Notes: generated by a model not told the origin, from the letters alone. DNA of 64,000 nt from Bacteriovoracaceae bacterium (GCA_024711325.1 JANJTC010000005.1:1392172-1456171); one strand, 5' to 3'; numbered from the stretch's first letter, positions 27,041 through 37,543 are shown. Translations and numbers: made by a program.

Positions 27041-27283
27041 TTAAAGAAAGGCTTCTGGTGCAGTTGGATCTCCTTCACTGGTCACTATCACTTGATGAAC
27101 TCTTCGTGATTCATCTTTAACAAATACCGTTACTTTGTTCCCACCTAATTCTTCCACACGTTCATGCCTCCAGATATCCACTGCTTTTTTTGCGGCCGCC
27201 CGAATGGTGGGGGCCTTGATCTCTTTTCCATCTCCTTCATCCTGATTAGCGTGCCAGCAAATAAATACATGCTCATGAATCAT
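27041..27283 (-). CDS. Small hypothetical protein (80 residues)
   Basis: The protein is polar and mixed alpha/beta by eye, with IRAAAKKAVDIWRHERVEELGG as a helix and VTVFVKDESRRVHQVIV as strands. No signal peptide or known domain is seen. AAGGAGG lies five bases before the ATG and a terminator follows the stop, so it is a genuine single-gene unit. Confidence 0.75.
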   Translation of the reverse strand: MIHEHVFICWHANQDEGDGKEIKAPTIRAAAKKAVDIWRHERVEELGGNKVTVFVKDESRRVHQVIVTSEGDPTAPEAFL

Positions 27284-27354
27284 GAGTTCCTCCTTGGAGG
27301 AGGTAATTTACAAAAGCACTAAGAGTCATTGCAAAAGCGCTGCTTCAATAAGGA

Positions 27355-30300
27355 TTAGGGAGATAGATACTCTGCGACACCGCTTAATCCGTTTTGTCTG
27401 AATGGGAAGACAAGTCGGGCAGGCTTATCGCCGGAAGCGTTTTTCCAGAGCATTTTGTAGCCGTAACATGTTATGCCTGAGCCAGGGAAATTTAAGGTCG
27501 TTTCCAGGCTTGTGCTGTAGTCACGTTTTTTTAGCAGTCCTGCATCGTCACAATAGTAAAGTATATTTCCATTCCATACCATCGATTGGACGCCATCTGG
27601 AAGAGTATCAAAAAGAGTTATGCTTCCGGTAGTGCCACTTGTTTTTAAAAGTTTAAGCTCATTTCCAAAATGTTCAAATAACCATCCATTAAGCCCGGTA
27701 TGATATGTAAAGGCACGACTGAGAGTTCTAGCTGCTGCCAAATTACAATTATTACCAGCTCCATTTGAGCAACCTGAGGCCCCATCCAGTTCTGTTTTAC
27801 CGGCCATAAAAGTGGACGTTTTAGTAGTAACATCCAGTTCTCTTAGTATTGAATTCTGGCTTGTTGTCCCAGACCAACTGTAGTGGCCCGTCACCATTCT
27901 TCCATTGTAGAAGGCAAGGTTAGAGTTTGTATAACCGCCATAGTGAGTGTTCGCACCATCAACTGTGCCTAAGGCCGTCCATAAGGTAGTATTGGTTCCC
28001 CCACCTGAATGAAGCTCCCATTTACCAGTGCCGCGATTAAGTTTACAGAGAGAAGGTCTTAAACATGAGAAGTAAACAGTTCCATCAACCGGATTAGTGA
28101 CAAAAGATCCCGGCTGATCCCAGCTGGCACCATTCAGTGTCTGAGCATTCGCTGCTATATTAAAATCAACCGTTCCGGATTGCCCATTTCCGGCCAAAAG
28201 AACAACTTGAGATGTTAAATCATTAGGCCGAACTTCTCGAATAACTTTCTCAGCACTGTCATAAATAATGACATTATCTCCAACTCCATGATCAATATAG
28301 TAGATGGAGTTAAAGCGGGCATCTTGAGCTAGTCCATTGTTACCGTAAGTTTTTGTTTGTCCGTAAAGCGTTTGCACATTGCCAGAGTCATCAATCACTC
28401 TCACCAGACCATTGTCTAAAAAGAACACTTTTCCTTGTTGAGTGACAAATATATCCGTCAGATTTGTACGACAAGAAGTTGCTGGTGTGCCATCGGCACA
28501 GAATCCCTGACCTGCGCCCAGAATTACAACATTGGAATTGGTTCCAGCATTGTATCGACTGACTTGAATCGGCCAAGCCACATTATTATTGATGTGATAC
28601 ATCTTACCATCAAGGCCGTTTCGAGTGGCCCAGTCACCACAGGTAGAAATATGCTCTGGAGGATGGGGACCTGTTGAGGCATAGGTTGAAAGATCCACAC
28701 TAGCGAGAGTATAAAATGAACACCCATATGGATATTCCTGAAGCTTCACCATTATTTTATTCAATACTGATGTACTTGAATTAAAATCAAGCGAATAGGA
28801 ACTGACCGTATCACTGGTTAAACTCATTGGAAAAGCGGTTGGTGTCCCGTAATCAGCATAGGCCCCACTTCCAGATACCCTGATCGAAGCAATCGTAGGC
28901 GCGGGTAAACTTCCTCGGTAGATTCTTAAAACGTTACCATCATTAACCGTTCCGTAAGGACCTGATTGAAAATAGATGTCGCCATTTGGCAGGGGCTGAA
29001 GAAAAGTTGGATCAGTTGGTCCTGGATAAACTTTTAAGTCGGCCGGATTTGTCACAGTATCAGTAGTCTGAGTTCCGCTCACTCCATTATTATAAGCGCC
29101 GATGATGGTCTCAATCTGCATGGGTTCAGTCTTAGTATCTATGCGTCTAATGCGGTCATAGTCCCAAATAATCAGACGATCCTGATAGTCCATGGTGATT
29201 TTATAAATCTGTTTGGCCCCTGCCGATCGTACCGGCCCGTTGTCACCGGTTGAAGTACCAGTTACGGTTAAGAGCTGTTCGAAAATTCCTGTTTGAGGAT
29301 TGATGTACATGAGACCATAGTTGGCGTCTCTTACAAACACCTTACCATCACTGGCGACGGCCAATGAATAGAGGGACGGACTTCCAGGGACTGCGATAAT
29401 CGCACTCTTTGCATGAGAGTTCACACCTGGATCTACGTTCCCCGCAAGAATTTTAAAGCGGGTTGAGTTAATGGGGAGAGAAAGAATGGAAGTGGCCTGC
29501 TGGGCCGTATCTTCCACGATTAATTGAACTCTAAAATATTGATTAGCAAGCTCGGTTGGGGTGACCCATTCATAACATCCAGTTGAACCATCATCCAGAG
29601 TGGTGCCGGCCTCATTCAAGGTCGAACAGTTATTTAAACTATTACTGAGATTACTGGCAATTTCAGTGAAGGTGACATCATCTTTAGTGTAGGCAAGTTT
29701 AATCGTTGGTGTAACACCTTTATCATCACTGGCAGTCCATTTGATATAGACTGGATCAGTATCATCGAATTCCATCTCATTGGCCGTAATCGGATTAGGT
29801 GGAGTCCGGGTATTTGAAACGATAAAGTTGGTCAGAACTGGAGAGTAGTCACCGAAGTAAGTGATACTGACCATATCCTTCCCGACAGTAGCTGTGTTGG
29901 TAGATATATTTCCAGATAAATCCTTAATCCAGGCATAGACATTAAATGATCCAGGTACAAAGCCCAGAAGGTATGGAAAGTTTACAAGAGAAAGTGTTTC
30001 AGAGGCCACAAGCCCCGGTTGAGGAGCATCCACTGCTCTCCAACAACCATCTGAAGCGGTAGGTGCAGCACTACCATTTTTTAAACAAAAGTGGGTAATG
30101 TTAGTGTCGTCGTCTATTGCACCTAAACTTACACTTACATATTTTTGTGGTGTGGGTGGTGGAGTGGTTGATCCATTAATCGTCATTCCACCTGCAAGCA
30201 TATTTGGTGCATTTATATCAACTAAAATTCTGAACACATTGGAAGTGGCCGTGCCTGTCATGGCATTATTATCGGTCAGTGTTATTCGGAGTAAGCTTGA

Positions 30301-33300
30301 CGGATAGGTACCCGCTGGCACACTCCAGTTATAAGTAAAAAGAGTACTGGCATGAGGGCCTGCCTGCCCAACTGGCATATTTGTTTGAACAACCCAGCTT
30401 GAACCGTTGTTCAAAGAGTATTCAATTTTAAAAGTTGATGCGGCAGAAACTGAAGCTTCGGTTAATCTCCATTTTACAGGATAAGAAATTCCATTGGGCA
30501 AGGTTGGAACATTTTCAAAAACAATAATTGGGGCAAGAGTATCGTAGATAAAGTTAACTAGTTGGGCACCGGAAATATTATCATGGGCATCCTTACCGTA
30601 TATCCTGAGGGTTCGGAATCCCTGAGCATTAGTGATAGTTGGATCAAAGTTTAATGCCCCGGCAGCGGTTGAACAACTCTGCCATCCACTGGCACCGGCC
30701 GTTGGAGCGGTGGTGGATTCTTGAATAAAGACATAAGAAATATCAGTACAATTAGCGGCGGTTAGGGTCAGTAATGGATTAGGAGTTGAAACCGTTGAGG
30801 AGAAGTTGGCCGGCGATAAATTAGGAACAGTCGGAGTCTCATCATTTACATTAATCGTTATAGTGGCCACAGATGAGGAATCAAATTCTCCATCATAAAC
30901 CAGATAGGTAAAGGTCACAGGACCATGCTGGTTGGCAGGAGCTATATAGCTACAAGTGCGATCAGTGGTATAAGCACTGGTTGTAATACAGTTTGAGAGT
31001 GTCCCAACAGCAGGTGCGGAAACCAATTTATAGGTTAAAGACGCTAGGGAAGTATCAATATCATTAGCCAGATCAATCGTGAAATTAAAATTAACGTTAT
31101 CACGAGTTGCAAGGGTTTGATCCGTTGCGACCACAGGAGCGTCGTTGATTGGATTGACTGTAATCGTTGCTGTAATTGTTCCACTTGAATTCAGCAGACC
31201 GTCAGTCACTCTGTAAGTAAAACTATCAGGCCCATTGTAATTAAGGGCCGGGGTATATGTACAATTTAGACTCGTTGGAATTGGGCAGACCAAAGTCCCG
31301 TGGGAGGGGCCAGAGGTAATGATATAAGAGAGAGTATCAAAATCAACGTCACTGCCTGCAGTTAAATCAAAATTAAGGGCCGTATCTTCATCAGTCGTAA
31401 GGGTTAGGGTTCCAGTTATAGTTGGAGCATCGTTAACCGGTAATACGGTAAGAGTCACAGTGCTGGTATTAGAAAACTGCAGACCATCGAAAGTCCGGTA
31501 AGTAAAAGAATCCGCTCCATTGAAATTTAGGTCAGGAGAATACTGGCAGAAATAGTTTCCTGCATTCACATAACAATTAGACAGAGTTCCATTACCAGGA
31601 CCTGAGGGAAATGAATAAGTCAGTGAATCACTGTCCATATCTTGAAGACTACCCAGGTCAACATAAAAGGGAGTGTCTTCCAAAGTTGTCTGCGCAATTG
31701 GTGTAGTAATCGGAGCGTTGTTGGTTGATTCAATCAAAAGCTTGGCGGTGTAGGTATCATTTCCACAAGTAATTGTGGCCAGCGCCTCTCGAGTGCCTTT
31801 TTGAGTAGGTGTGGCAGCAACGGTCATAGGACATGTTCCGCCGGCCGAGATTATATTTCCATTACATCCATCACTACTTATGACAAATTCAGAGGCATGA
31901 GTACCACTTAAAGTCACTGGCCCACAAAGTTTAGAGGGGGCCAGACCTGTATTTGTGAAATTAAATAGAGTTCCACTGCTCAAGCTCTTATTGGGAACCA
32001 GGCCCATATTGATGATATTGGGTTGTGAACTTAGATAAGGTCGTAAAATATTGAAGTTGGGTGACTCAAGAACAGTCTGTTGTCCCAATGTGTCCGCGTA
32101 AGTGATTCTTAGTTTTGATTTAATGATATTGAGATTTGGAAATAGAAGTGCCTTGATAAAGGATGTTCCATTATGAGGGCCACTGGTTAAAGCTTGTGTA
32201 CCCATGGAAACCCAGGAAGAACCATTATAAAGTTCGATAGAGAAATTCTGGGTAGTGGTTGAGTGATCTTCAGTGAGAGTCCATTCTATGTTATGGTTTT
32301 CATCTGCCGTAAAACTGGCCGGCAGATTAACAAAAGACATTTTAGGTGCAGTTGTATCAACTACAATGGAAAGAGTTGTAGGAGTTTCAGAAACTCGTCC
32401 TACAATGTCCCTGGACCAGAACTTAAGGGTCACAGGCCCATCATTGACCTGATTCAAAGTGTAGTTCATGGTCTGGACAGGTGAAACGGTACATAGGTTT
32501 GTGAAGGCCGCAGTGTTGAGTGTCTGATCATTCTCAGTAATGGCAAATTCCGAAAAAGTTTCGCAATCAATGCCAGTAGATAAATCTAGCTGGATAGCTT
32601 TTGTTAAAGTCGGATTCTGCACTGAGGAATTTAAACTTATCACCGGACCGATCGCCGGATAAGTATCCTCAATTTCCACATCCCAGCTCACTTCATGATA
32701 AGGAAATGAGCGGTCTACAGTCAGAGCATTGCTGGCCTTCTTACCTGTAACTAAAGTAATCACTTGATCAGTTGGACTGTTGGCAACCGGGACATAGCTC
32801 CACTGAGGATCTGTGGAAATGGTTACTCCATCAATTTGCCATTCTTGAGCAACCTGATAGTTAGAATCCCAGTGGGAAGCACTGACTTTATAAAGATAGG
32901 TGCTTTTCTCTTTTAGTTTTGAGAAATATTTGACTTCATCTAGATCAGGAGCTGAATTTGCCAATTGATTAAGAGAACTGCCCGGAAAGGCCTTGTCGAA
33001 TAAATGGTCAATCGTAGAGTTTCCGTTGATAGCATCATAGACTGCTTCAGGATCAGTTGGATCCTTGGCGACATTCGAAATATTTTTATAAAGCTCAGTT
33101 AATGACTCCGGAGTTGCCCCGTCCACAAAACTACTGCCTTCAGTGTTGATGACTTTAGATATGAGAGTTGTGATGAAATCCAAATCCTGGGCTTCAAAGA
33201 ATGAAGTCACAATCCTTTGATAATTAGTTTCACAACCATTGGTATGTAATAGATAGCGAGAAGGAGTCTTGATTTCTAGTTTTAAAGCGATAGGATCAAA

Positions 33301-34044
33301 CTCAAAACTTGCCTCTCCACGAATGATTTCGTCCGAGATCGGATTGTCTAGCAAGACAGACATATCTTTTAAGTCAAAGAGCATGATGCGAGGATCAATA
33401 CAATTATTGGCAGCATAAGCGGACTGAATGAAAGGGTTACTTGAAAAGCTTGATACCAGACCAACCAGAGGTTTTACTTTACCATGGAGACTGGGAACAG
33501 GTTCCTCGGCAGGCCTAGGAGCTGATGAATCCGAATTATTTTCAGGAACTCCCGAGTCAGCTCCACTGGTTGTCGTTGGTAATAAACTTCCACCAGCAAA
33601 ACTTGTTCCATTTGACGACCCATCACTGGTTTTAGCTGCCTGCTTAGAATTGGAATCAGAGTTGTAGTCAGATCCGTAGTCACTTCTTCGTCCGTTATCT
33701 CTCCCATAATCTGCCGCAGGCCTGGACTGAAGAGGGCCTTTTGCATTTGAACTGACACTATAAGAACCGTCATTTCTCTCGCTATAATCCTGTACGCGGC
33801 TTCTTAAGCGGGAGCTATCAAATCTGTTAGCGGGTCTTTCTGAAAGTCGGGCCACAGCGGCGGGACTACGATAGGTTTTAAGAACTTTTTTTCCAACTTT
33901 AAGCGAATGCTGGTATGAAGGGGGGGCCTCCACATTTGTTTGAACCTGGGCCCTTTCTTTCGGACTATATTTGTATCCCAGAAAGGCCAGAAGGCCCACT
34001 ACGACAACAGCTCCAGTTTTTAACCAATTCTTTGTTTCATCCAT
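27355..34044 (-). CDS. Giant Ig-like/cadherin-like surface protein with C-terminal NHL-like propeller
   Basis: A 2229-residue protein. Residues about 11-27 (GAVVVVGLLAFLGYKY) form a single membrane anchor, not a cleavable signal. Residues about 50-190 are a disordered Ser/Asp/Arg-rich linker. From about 670 there is an ASH-like domain with paired Cys. From about 780 to 1070 three tandem cadherin-like repeats occur, marked by TLEDTPF, TDEDTALNF, and FNGADSFTYRTFDG / YNGPDSFTYRVTDG with NDAP links. Several more Ig-like modules follow. From about 1545 to the end, repeats such as LYSLAVASDGKVFVRDANYGLMYI resemble an NHL beta-propeller. It is probably an adhesin or envelope-anchored sensor of surfaces or prey; the role is inference. 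It stands alone, with gaps on both sides. Confidence 0.85.
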   Translation of the reverse strand: MDETKNWLKTGAVVVVGLLAFLGYKYSPKERAQVQTNVEAPPSYQHSLKVGKKVLKTYRSPAAVARLSERPANRFDSSRLRSRVQDYSERNDGSYSVSSNAKGPLQSRPAADYGRDNGRRSDYGSDYNSDSNSKQAAKTSDGSSNGTSFAGGSLLPTTTSGADSGVPENNSDSSAPRPAEEPVPSLHGKVKPLVGLVSSFSSNPFIQSAYAANNCIDPRIMLFDLKDMSVLLDNPISDEIIRGEASFEFDPIALKLEIKTPSRYLLHTNGCETNYQRIVTSFFEAQDLDFITTLISKVINTEGSSFVDGATPESLTELYKNISNVAKDPTDPEAVYDAINGNSTIDHLFDKAFPGSSLNQLANSAPDLDEVKYFSKLKEKSTYLYKVSASHWDSNYQVAQEWQIDGVTISTDPQWSYVPVANSPTDQVITLVTGKKASNALTVDRSFPYHEVSWDVEIEDTYPAIGPVISLNSSVQNPTLTKAIQLDLSTGIDCETFSEFAITENDQTLNTAAFTNLCTVSPVQTMNYTLNQVNDGPVTLKFWSRDIVGRVSETPTTLSIVVDTTAPKMSFVNLPASFTADENHNIEWTLTEDHSTTTQNFSIELYNGSSWVSMGTQALTSGPHNGTSFIKALLFPNLNIIKSKLRITYADTLGQQTVLESPNFNILRPYLSSQPNIINMGLVPNKSLSSGTLFNFTNTGLAPSKLCGPVTLSGTHASEFVISSDGCNGNIISAGGTCPMTVAATPTQKGTREALATITCGNDTYTAKLLIESTNNAPITTPIAQTTLEDTPFYVDLGSLQDMDSDSLTYSFPSGPGNGTLSNCYVNAGNYFCQYSPDLNFNGADSFTYRTFDGLQFSNTSTVTLTVLPVNDAPTITGTLTLTTDEDTALNFDLTAGSDVDFDTLSYIITSGPSHGTLVCPIPTSLNCTYTPALNYNGPDSFTYRVTDGLLNSSGTITATITVNPINDAPVVATDQTLATRDNVNFNFTIDLANDIDTSLASLTYKLVSAPAVGTLSNCITTSAYTTDRTCSYIAPANQHGPVTFTYLVYDGEFDSSSVATITINVNDETPTVPNLSPANFSSTVSTPNPLLTLTAANCTDISYVFIQESTTAPTAGASGWQSCSTAAGALNFDPTITNAQGFRTLRIYGKDAHDNISGAQLVNFIYDTLAPIIVFENVPTLPNGISYPVKWRLTEASVSAASTFKIEYSLNNGSSWVVQTNMPVGQAGPHASTLFTYNWSVPAGTYPSSLLRITLTDNNAMTGTATSNVFRILVDINAPNMLAGGMTINGSTTPPPTPQKYVSVSLGAIDDDTNITHFCLKNGSAAPTASDGCWRAVDAPQPGLVASETLSLVNFPYLLGFVPGSFNVYAWIKDLSGNISTNTATVGKDMVSITYFGDYSPVLTNFIVSNTRTPPNPITANEMEFDDTDPVYIKWTASDDKGVTPTIKLAYTKDDVTFTEIASNLSNSLNNCSTLNEAGTTLDDGSTGCYEWVTPTELANQYFRVQLIVEDTAQQATSILSLPINSTRFKILAGNVDPGVNSHAKSAIIAVPGSPSLYSLAVASDGKVFVRDANYGLMYINPQTGIFEQLLTVTGTSTGDNGPVRSAGAKQIYKITMDYQDRLIIWDYDRIRRIDTKTEPMQIETIIGAYNNGVSGTQTTDTVTNPADLKVYPGPTDPTFLQPLPNGDIYFQSGPYGTVNDGNVLRIYRGSLPAPTIASIRVSGSGAYADYGTPTAFPMSLTSDTVSSYSLDFNSSTSVLNKIMVKLQEYPYGCSFYTLASVDLSTYASTGPHPPEHISTCGDWATRNGLDGKMYHINNNVAWPIQVSRYNAGTNSNVVILGAGQGFCADGTPATSCRTNLTDIFVTQQGKVFFLDNGLVRVIDDSGNVQTLYGQTKTYGNNGLAQDARFNSIYYIDHGVGDNVIIYDSAEKVIREVRPNDLTSQVVLLAGNGQSGTVDFNIAANAQTLNGASWDQPGSFVTNPVDGTVYFSCLRPSLCKLNRGTGKWELHSGGGTNTTLWTALGTVDGANTHYGGYTNSNLAFYNGRMVTGHYSWSGTTSQNSILRELDVTTKTSTFMAGKTELDGASGCSNGAGNNCNLAAARTLSRAFTYHTGLNGWLFEHFGNELKLLKTSGTTGSITLFDTLPDGVQSMVWNGNILYYCDDAGLLKKRDYSTSLETTLNFPGSGITCYGYKMLWKNASGDKPARLVFPFRQNGLSGVAEYLSP

Positions 34045-34189
34045 TAGGTCTTACTTTTCGATCTTATTAAGGGATATCTTGAGAGTTTAACGACTTCTTA
34101 TCTAAGAGCGAAATAAGGGGGGTTAGAGAGAGGATTGAGTGGGTAAAAAGGGCCAATAGCCGATTATTTTTGGCAATCTTCAGGTAATC

Positions 34190-34882
34190 TTATGGAAACC
34201 AGCACTTAGGTCTCTGACCAAAACGGGCACCTTCAATCAGAGTATCCAGACGACATTGTCTTTCCGGATAGCTATCCCGGATGAGCACTGTGGCCACTTT
34301 GGGATCATGAGATTCACACGAGATCGAAAAGTCTCGGACCAAGTTTAAAAAATCGAGTCCTCCAATCGCAGTCCTTAAGCATAAATTATCTGCATTACAT
34401 TTTTGAAAGAGTAGTGGCCCAACCCGCTTCCAATCAACACTGCCAATTTCCTCACCTTCCTGGAACTTTACCAGTTCACGAAAACAAACATAGCTTGCAT
34501 AATAATCGGCCTGACCTTCGGCGCTCATGAAACTAAATCCATCTTCATCGATGGGGCCATCCCATTCCATTGGTATATTTTTTCGAGGCTTTCCACCAAA
34601 GAGATGTCCTAATTCATGACACACAACCATCCGGAGAGCATCTGGTGAAAGTCGGGGAGAATCGAGTAGGCCGGTATTGAGAACAACTGCTAGTTGTGTC
34701 GCTTGATGTTCAGCACTGCCAGCAATGATCGGGCTATCAAGAATTTTAAACTCAATGGGTTTTTGAAAGTGGGCGTATGCAATTGGTTGGTAGAGGTCCC
34801 GGGCATCCTGAATAATTTTCTCTTTCCAGTTTGCCTGGACTTCCCATGAAAAGAAAAAAAGAATACTTAATAGAAGGGCCAT
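34190..34882 (-). CDS. Exported zinc metalloprotease-like protein
   Basis: A 230-residue protein with a signal peptide (LLLSILFFFSWEVQA). The zinc motif HELGH is at residues 89-93, and a second motif SAEGQADYYAS (Glu122, Asp126) fits a gluzincin third ligand. Several cysteines (VCFREL, KCNADNLCLR, SCESH, CRL, CWF) suggest disulfides. I infer a periplasmic or secreted metallopeptidase of unknown family. It is divergent from the JmjC-like gene. Confidence 0.75.
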   Translation of the reverse strand: MALLLSILFFFSWEVQANWKEKIIQDARDLYQPIAYAHFQKPIEFKILDSPIIAGSAEHQATQLAVVLNTGLLDSPRLSPDALRMVVCHELGHLFGGKPRKNIPMEWDGPIDEDGFSFMSAEGQADYYASYVCFRELVKFQEGEEIGSVDWKRVGPLLFQKCNADNLCLRTAIGGLDFLNLVRDFSISCESHDPKVATVLIRDSYPERQCRLDTLIEGARFGQRPKCWFP

Positions 34883-34931
34883 ACTACAAATATTATCATG
34901 TCTTAAGACTGATTTTTAAAGGGATTTAATC

Positions 34932-35807
34932 ATGAATAAAGATTTTGCCACTCTTGTACGTATGCTTTATGAAAAAAATGTGGCCTCTATGGTAAGACCT
35001 GAAGCAAGAGATACAAAGTCACTAACGGATCTGCCATTTCTATTTTCCCTGGAAGCTTTATTAAATTCCTGGCCCGGAGTCATTTCGGCCCATCTGCCTG
35101 ATGTGCGAGATGAGTTAAGTTCAATTGATACCACAACTAAAGATGCCCAGAAACTCTTTGATAATGGTATGGGTTTACTCTTTAATGAGGTCCAAAATAT
35201 TTCGCCCCTTTTAAGTGAGTGCCTTCAGGAAATAAGAAAAGAGCTTGGGTTACCCGCCATGACCTATGGAAGATGCCTGATTTATGCCACTCCGGATGGA
35301 AAAGGTACAGCTCCACATTTTGATCAGAATATCAATTTTGTGCTGCAAATTCATGGAACTAAGAAATGGAAAATTGCCGCCAATGACGATGTGATAAATC
35401 CTCTGACCCGACATACGATGGGGCAACCGATTGATCCTGAAATGATGAGCTATCTGGAAGGACCCCTACCGCAGGAAATGCCTCAAGATGCTGAGAGTTT
35501 TGAGCTGACACCTGGGTCTTTGTTATTTGTACCAAGAGGCTCCTGGCACTCCACGGAAGCTGAAGGGAATGCTCTTGCCCTTAATTTCACTTTCACTGCA
35601 CCTACCTGGTTGGATCTGTTCACAGCAGCTCTACGAAGTCGTTTGGCCCTTTCCCCTGAATGGAGGGAGACTGCCGACGGAGTCTCAGACGAGGATCGTC
35701 GCCATGAGGCCCAGAATAAATTCGATTACTTGTTGTCTACACTCACCCAGGATCTTCCTCATTGGAAGGCTTCTGAGATTCTGGAGGCCACAGATCCGGA
35801 ATTTTGA
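34932..35807 (+). CDS. JmjC/Cupin_4-like oxygenase
   Basis: A 291-residue protein of the cupin/JmjC fold. The Fe(II)-binding motif is visible as PHFDQNINFVLQIHGTKKW (His-x-Asp) with a later His in VPRGSWHST, matching ribosomal-protein hydroxylases such as RoxA. The family uses 2-oxoglutarate to hydroxylate residues. The substrate is unknown. The neighbour downstream is the ribosome-assembly GTPase RbgA, which is consistent with, but does not prove, a ribosomal target. Confidence 0.78.
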   Translation: MNKDFATLVRMLYEKNVASMVRPEARDTKSLTDLPFLFSLEALLNSWPGVISAHLPDVRDELSSIDTTTKDAQKLFDNGMGLLFNEVQNISPLLSECLQEIRKELGLPAMTYGRCLIYATPDGKGTAPHFDQNINFVLQIHGTKKWKIAANDDVINPLTRHTMGQPIDPEMMSYLEGPLPQEMPQDAESFELTPGSLLFVPRGSWHSTEAEGNALALNFTFTAPTWLDLFTAALRSRLALSPEWRETADGVSDEDRRHEAQNKFDYLLSTLTQDLPHWKASEILEATDPEF

Positions 35808-35841
35808 GGCATTTAAGTGCCCCCTATGTTACATTCGGCCC

Positions 35842-36729
35842 ATGAAAAGACAGAACGATCCCAGCGCCCCATCTAAGGCCCTTTATAATTGGTATCCAGG
35901 CCACATGGCCAAGGCCCTTCGCGAGATTAAACAAAAACTAAAAATGGTTGATATTGTACTTGAGATCCGTGATGCACGTGTGCCTCTGGCATCCGGCAAT
36001 CGTGCCTTGTATGAAGGAATTGGCCAGAAGCCTAAACTTATCTTCTTAAATAAAATGAACTTATCTGACCCTGAGATTGTGGCCAAATGGTCCGAGTGGT
36101 TTGAAAAACAAGGTGAGCCTTTTTATTTTGTAGACTGCTTTGATAAGGCCGCTATGAAAAAGGCCATCAGTATGGCCCGAAATATTGTGGAAAAAAATCG
36201 CCGGGAGTGCAATCCCGAACTGATGGAGTCCAAGGCGAAACTCAAAATGATGATCGTGGGCCTTCCTAACACTGGAAAATCCACCATCATTAATCAACTC
36301 GCGAATAAAAATGCCACGAAGGTGGCCGATAAACCCGGCCAGACGCAGATTCAGCAGTGGATCAGTGTGGATGATCATATCGAGCTTCTGGACACTCCAG
36401 GAGTCATGCCACCCATGATTGAACGGGAAGAACATGGACTGTGGTTGAGTGCCATTCATGCCATTCCTGATGATATTGCGGGTGAAGAAACTGTCGCCGT
36501 TTTTATCGTGAAACATCTGCTGGCACGAAAGTCTCAGGAATTTCTTGAACGCTTTAAGCTTGAATCTTTTGACATCAGTATTGACGATGCTCTCTTAGGA
36601 ATAGCCAAAGTGAGAGGGTGTTTGAGGCAAAAAGGACTGCCGGATTTAGATCGGGTATACAAGATTGTCCTGGCAGAATTCAGAAAAGGTGAGTTAGGAA
36701 AAACTTGTTTTGGATTACCACCTAAATAA
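35842..36729 (+). CDS. rbgA: Ribosome biogenesis GTPase RbgA (YlqF)
   Basis: A circularly permuted GTPase acting late in 50S assembly. The G4 motif NKMNL precedes G1 (GLPNTGKST, residues about 140-148) and G3 (DTPG, about 184). The N-terminal YNWYPGHMAKALREIKQ is the RbgA hallmark. The ATG at 35842 gives 295 residues, normal for the family; the long open frame upstream is a shadow of the JmjC-like gene. The 3' end overlaps the convergent glycosyltransferase gene by 8 bases. Confidence 0.95.
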   Translation: MKRQNDPSAPSKALYNWYPGHMAKALREIKQKLKMVDIVLEIRDARVPLASGNRALYEGIGQKPKLIFLNKMNLSDPEIVAKWSEWFEKQGEPFYFVDCFDKAAMKKAISMARNIVEKNRRECNPELMESKAKLKMMIVGLPNTGKSTIINQLANKNATKVADKPGQTQIQQWISVDDHIELLDTPGVMPPMIEREEHGLWLSAIHAIPDDIAGEETVAVFIVKHLLARKSQEFLERFKLESFDISIDDALLGIAKVRGCLRQKGLPDLDRVYKIVLAEFRKGELGKTCFGLPPK

Positions 36730-37543
36730 GGTCTTGGATTAATTCTGTGAGTTCAACATGCTTTTGATGATTTTGATGCTTGAGATAACCCTGTAGCAAA
36801 ACAGGGGCCTTCTTTTTAATCTCCTCTATGATCATTTCCTTTTTCTCTTGAGAAATATTGGTGCTGATAAGTTTACACATGGACCTGATTCGCCAGAAGT
36901 CCATCGCCGGGTAGCGGGTGGAGAGTTGATCATCATGCCCTCCATATTTTCTGATAAGATCCTCGGAGATATGGCCCACTTCTTCTCGGGCCAGGATTTT
37001 TAACCATAAGTCATAATCCTCACAAACAGTGAAACTTTCGTCAAAGTGGCCATACTGGGAGCTGAGTTCTCTTTTCATCATGACAGTCGATGGTGAAATA
37101 AGACACAGCTCAAGTGAGCGCTTGAAAATATCAACATTACTTTTATCAAATTTCTTTTTGAGGTTTACCCGAACTCCGTGACGGATCCAGATTTCATTAC
37201 TATGAACAAAACGAAGATCAGGGTGATCTTTGATGAACTTTACCTGAGTTGCGAGCTTTTGCGGAAGCCACTCATCATCGGAATCTAAGAAGGCAATCCA
37301 GTCTGCACTAGAGGTCTTAATGCCCAAATTCCTGGCGCTACTGACACCTTTGTTGGCCTGTTTTAGATAAAAGACTTTCTCATCCTCGGCATACTTCTCC
37401 ATCACAAGATCAGTACTATCAGTGGAACCATCATCGACTACAAATAACCTAAAATGTTGGTGACTCTGATTGAGCACTGACTGAATAGCTCGATCAAGTA
37501 TAGAAGCACGATTATAACAAGGAAGGATAATATCTATCAGCAT
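36722..37543 (-). CDS. Family 2 glycosyltransferase
   Basis: A cytoplasmic GT-A enzyme of 273 residues from the ATG at 37543. The N-terminus IDIILPCYNRASILDRAI, the nucleotide-sugar site FVVDDGSTDST, ARNLGI, and the DxD-like FLDSDDEW are all typical. A possible acceptor-site ED motif is in CEDYDLWLKI. The frame opens 39 bases earlier at 37582, without a better ribosome site. No polysaccharide genes are near, so the product is unknown. Confidence 0.92.
   Translation of the reverse strand: MLIDIILPCYNRASILDRAIQSVLNQSHQHFRLFVVDDGSTDSTDLVMEKYAEDEKVFYLKQANKGVSSARNLGIKTSSADWIAFLDSDDEWLPQKLATQVKFIKDHPDLRFVHSNEIWIRHGVRVNLKKKFDKSNVDIFKRSLELCLISPSTVMMKRELSSQYGHFDESFTVCEDYDLWLKILAREEVGHISEDLIRKYGGHDDQLSTRYPAMDFWRIRSMCKLISTNISQEKKEMIIEEIKKKAPVLLQGYLKHQNHQKHVELTELIQDLI

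Noticed and set aside
35527-35841. N-terminal extension of the rbgA frame
   Set aside because: It lies in a shadow frame of the JmjC-like gene; the ATG at 35842 begins the conserved RbgA N-terminus.
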